Shown piece by piece: positions 62,073-64,000 of a DNA stretch of 64,000 nt. Source of the stretch: Microbacterium murale (GTDB lineage: Bacteria > Actinomycetota > Actinomycetes > Actinomycetales > Microbacteriaceae). The position numbers and the translations under genes are program-made. Under the pieces are notes generated by a model that was given only the letters and a program-made list of their open reading frames with translations, had not been told where the DNA came from and searched no databases. Numbering within the stretch: position 1 is the first letter of the stretch; each line of letters opens with the position of its first letter. The stretch spans positions 248,001-312,000 of the forward strand of contig NZ_BMCM01000002.1 in the NCBI RefSeq assembly GCF_014635185.1, written 5' to 3'.

Positions 62073-62822
62073 TCAGCTTCTCGCGACGACACCATTTTCC
62101 GCGAGGATCTGGTCGCGCCATGCGATGGCCTGTGCGGGATCATCCGAAGTCGCGCCGTCGACGCCGAGATGGAGCGCCTCGCGCGTCTGCTCGAGTGTGC
62201 GCAGCGGCCACACGTGCACCTCGACGTCGCGGGCGTGAAGCTGCTCGACCAGCTCCGGAGTGAGTCCGCCGAATCCACTCGCGAACCGTGTCACCTTCGC
62301 ATGGTCCAGGAGCGCCCAGAGGCCGCCCTCGTATTCCTCTGCCTTGGCGATCTCCGTCACGATGACCTGTCGACCGATGTGCGGCATCTCCTCGGCGGCG
62401 TGCCGCACAGCATCCGCATCGAATCCGGTGAGCACGGTGCGCGCCGCATCCTCGGGGCGCTCCGCGAAGAAGCGGGCGAGATACGGGACGACAGCCGGAT
62501 CCTTGATCTCGAGCTGGATGAACGAGTGCGTCGCGTCGTACATCTCAGCGAGCGTCACCACTCCCCTGCCCGAGTCCAGCATGGCCGCCTGCAGCTGGGC
62601 GAGCGTGAGCTCCGCCACCGGCCCGAGGTTGCGTGCCGAGTCGTCAGCCGCCGTGCGGTCCAACGTCGCGTCGTGCAGCAGAAACAACTGCTCGTCCTTG
62701 CTGAGGCGCACATCCAGTTCGATCTCGTCGACGCCGATCTCCTCGGCGAGCGCATACGAGGCCAGGCTGTTCTCGGGCAGGTGTGCCATCGCTCCGCGAT
62801 GACCGACGATCAGCAGACCCAT
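62073..62822 (-). CDS. Glycerophosphodiester phosphodiesterase
   Basis: This is a 249-residue TIM-barrel enzyme that splits glycerophosphodiesters to glycerol 3-phosphate and an alcohol. The catalytic motifs are IVGHRGAMAHLPENS (His8, Arg9), VDEIELDVRLS (metal acids) and FLLHDATLDRT (second His). QLEIKD and VHVWPLRT also fit. It overlaps the upstream binding-protein gene by one base (TGATG), pointing to an operon for uptake and use of glycerol-3-phosphate-type substrates. Confidence 0.92.
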   Translation of the reverse strand: MGLLIVGHRGAMAHLPENSLASYALAEEIGVDEIELDVRLSKDEQLFLLHDATLDRTAADDSARNLGPVAELTLAQLQAAMLDSGRGVVTLAEMYDATHSFIQLEIKDPAVVPYLARFFAERPEDAARTVLTGFDADAVRHAAEEMPHIGRQVIVTEIAKAEEYEGGLWALLDHAKVTRFASGFGGLTPELVEQLHARDVEVHVWPLRTLEQTREALHLGVDGATSDDPAQAIAWRDQILAENGVVARS

Positions 62823-64000
62823 CAGGCACCCACCTTCGCGTCGTACTTGGCACGGACCTTCTCGAGCGCGGGCTCGAGGTTGGCCTGCACCGTCTTGAGG
62901 GTCTTCTCGGCGTCGGCGTTACCCGAGTACACGGCTTGAATCGCACCCTTCATCTCCGGCACGGCCTCCGGCACGAATTTACGCACCACGTCCGGTCCCT
63001 TCGCGATCTCGAGCTGGTCGATCGCGACCTGGTAGTTGGGATTCTCGCCGGCCTTCGCCTTGACCTTGTCCGACTCCAATGCGGCCTTCGTGGTCGGCAT
63101 GTATCCCGTGCCGAGAGTCCATTCGATCGCCGCGTCCCCCGAGGAGAGGAACTTCAGCACCTCCCACGCCGCCTTCTTGCGGTCGTCCGAGGCATAGCCG
63201 AGGATCGACAGGCCGCCACCGCCGGTGGGAACACCCGTGCCGTCCTCGGTGGGCAGGAAACCGCAGCCGAACTCGAACTCGGCAGAAGCGGCGATCCCGG
63301 TCAGCGCCCCCGTCGACTCGGTGATCGAGGCGGTGGCGCCGGCGATGAAGTCACCACCGGGATCGGCCGAGAGGTAACCGGACTTGTCGTCGTGGATGAA
63401 CGCGCGATCGAACTCCAGTGCGTTGATCGTCCCCTCAGATGTGAACATCATGTCCAGGCCGTCCGAGTAGCCGCCGCCGAAGGCCCAGGACGAGCCCTGG
63501 AAGTACCAGTCGTCATTTCCTGTGTAGCCGCGCATGGCGACCTTGGTGCCGTTGCGCGAGTAACCCGCGAGGGCCTTGCCCCACTCGCGATACTCGGAGT
63601 ACGTCTTCGGAGAGCGATCCGGAAGCCCCACCTCGGCGAAGATGTCACGGTTGAAGTAGAACAGCGGCGTCGAACGGCCGAACGGCACCCACCAGATCTT
63701 GTCCTTGAGCGTGCCCTCCTTGAGGAACTGCTCATGGAAGGAGTCCGTGCCGAACGAGTCGTCGAAGTACCCCGAGAGCGGCTCGAGCGCGTCGTTCAGA
63801 TAGAAGCGATTCCAGACGATGTCGCTCATCACCGAGATATCCGGGACCTGCTTGGCCTGGAGGCTTGCCGCGAGCTTCGATTCGACCTTGTCGTAGCCCT
63901 CGAAGATCTGAACCTCGCAGAAGATCTCCTTCTGCGACTCGTTGAAGGCGTCGATGTTCGCCTGCAGGATCTCGGCGTTGTGCGCCGTGAACGGGCTCCA
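62822..64000 (-). CDS. ABC transporter solute-binding protein, family 1 (5' end cut by window)
   Basis: This is an extracytoplasmic binding protein of the sugar/glycerol-3-phosphate (UgpB-like) group, 392 residues visible. The N terminus with the signal sequence is beyond the right edge. Landmarks are WSPFTAHNAEILQANIDAFN, IWWVPFGRSTPLFYFNRDIF, GFLPTEDGTGVPTGGGGLSIL and a C-terminal helical end. The gene is followed at once by the phosphodiesterase gene (one-base overlap), which makes a glycerophosphodiester or glycerol 3-phosphate substrate likely. Permease genes are probably just outside the window. Confidence 0.9.
   Translation of the reverse strand, partial: WSPFTAHNAEILQANIDAFNESQKEIFCEVQIFEGYDKVESKLAASLQAKQVPDISVMSDIVWNRFYLNDALEPLSGYFDDSFGTDSFHEQFLKEGTLKDKIWWVPFGRSTPLFYFNRDIFAEVGLPDRSPKTYSEYREWGKALAGYSRNGTKVAMRGYTGNDDWYFQGSSWAFGGGYSDGLDMMFTSEGTINALEFDRAFIHDDKSGYLSADPGGDFIAGATASITESTGALTGIAASAEFEFGCGFLPTEDGTGVPTGGGGLSILGYASDDRKKAAWEVLKFLSSGDAAIEWTLGTGYMPTTKAALESDKVKAKAGENPNYQVAIDQLEIAKGPDVVRKFVPEAVPEMKGAIQAVYSGNADAEKTLKTVQANLEPALEKVRAKYDAKVGA

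Overview
The window is a 64 kb stretch of ordinary, very GC-rich chromosome from an actinobacterium, most likely a Microbacteriaceae member and probably Microbacterium. This rests on the family content and gene order: an NrtR/NdnR-nadA-nadB-nadC-nadS operon; eno followed by FtsB/DivIC, DUF501 and a mycosin-like S8 protease; xseA-xseB-DUF4245-carbonic anhydrase-fumC; DUF4307 with greA; DUF6264, DUF6328 and DUF1918 proteins; and frequent GTG starts with ATGA/GTGA/TGATG stop-start overlaps. No species-level search was possible. There is no prophage, insertion sequence, CRISPR array or rRNA in view. One tRNA gene is present. Both ends cut genes for ABC-importer solute-binding proteins. No gene-free stretch exceeds about 300 bases.

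Layout. 1-6.7 kb: partial peptide-type binding protein, then the five-gene de novo NAD operon with a candidate operator. 6.7-15.8 kb: glycosyltransferase, SDR enzyme, a one-piece ABC exporter diverging from an MFS exporter, a tiny Cys-rich peptide, membrane and acyltransferase genes, a cysteine-free IscA-like protein, a divergent SnoaL/TetR pair with a sharp triple operator, and a LysR helix-turn-helix stub. 15.8-26 kb: ABC-F ATPase diverging from ArfB, then small housekeeping genes (HEAT-repeat protein, degenerate hydrolase, two DUF1801 proteins, PspC, GNAT, YchF, methyltransferase, exonuclease, ankyrin protein, RmuC). 26-32.2 kb: glpX and fba diverging (gluconeogenesis and glycolysis), then a lipoprotein/anti-sigma/ECF-sigma operon, DUF2231 and MOSC. 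32.4-38 kb: ispH diverging from xseAB-DUF4245-can-fumC. 38-54 kb: a DUF559-type nuclease, PIN-PhoH, class V aminotransferase, prenyl transferase, hemolysin III, luxS-SDR, greA, ilvA with an AI-2E-type permease, a YcaQ-like protein, LemA, and an operon of an FAD lactone oxidase with an alanine-racemase-fold enzyme. 54-64 kb: the tRNA, type II NADH dehydrogenase with a histone-like tail, S8 protease, DUF501, FtsB, enolase, SorC regulator, HAD phosphatase, MgtC, glycerophosphodiesterase and a sugar/glycerol-3-phosphate-type binding protein.

The most unusual signals are not genes. Four compound palindromes of about 65-90 bp share the core CGGATGTCGG-C-GA-ATC. One lies in the nadA-nadB junction, one after nadS, and two bracket the DUF559 gene exactly. 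A different repeat element has been absorbed in frame into nadB as a roughly 60-residue insert. The tRNA has a leucine UAA anticodon but a class I body without the long variable arm normal for leucine tRNAs. A triple TGCAGT/ACTGCA operator sits between the SnoaL and TetR genes.
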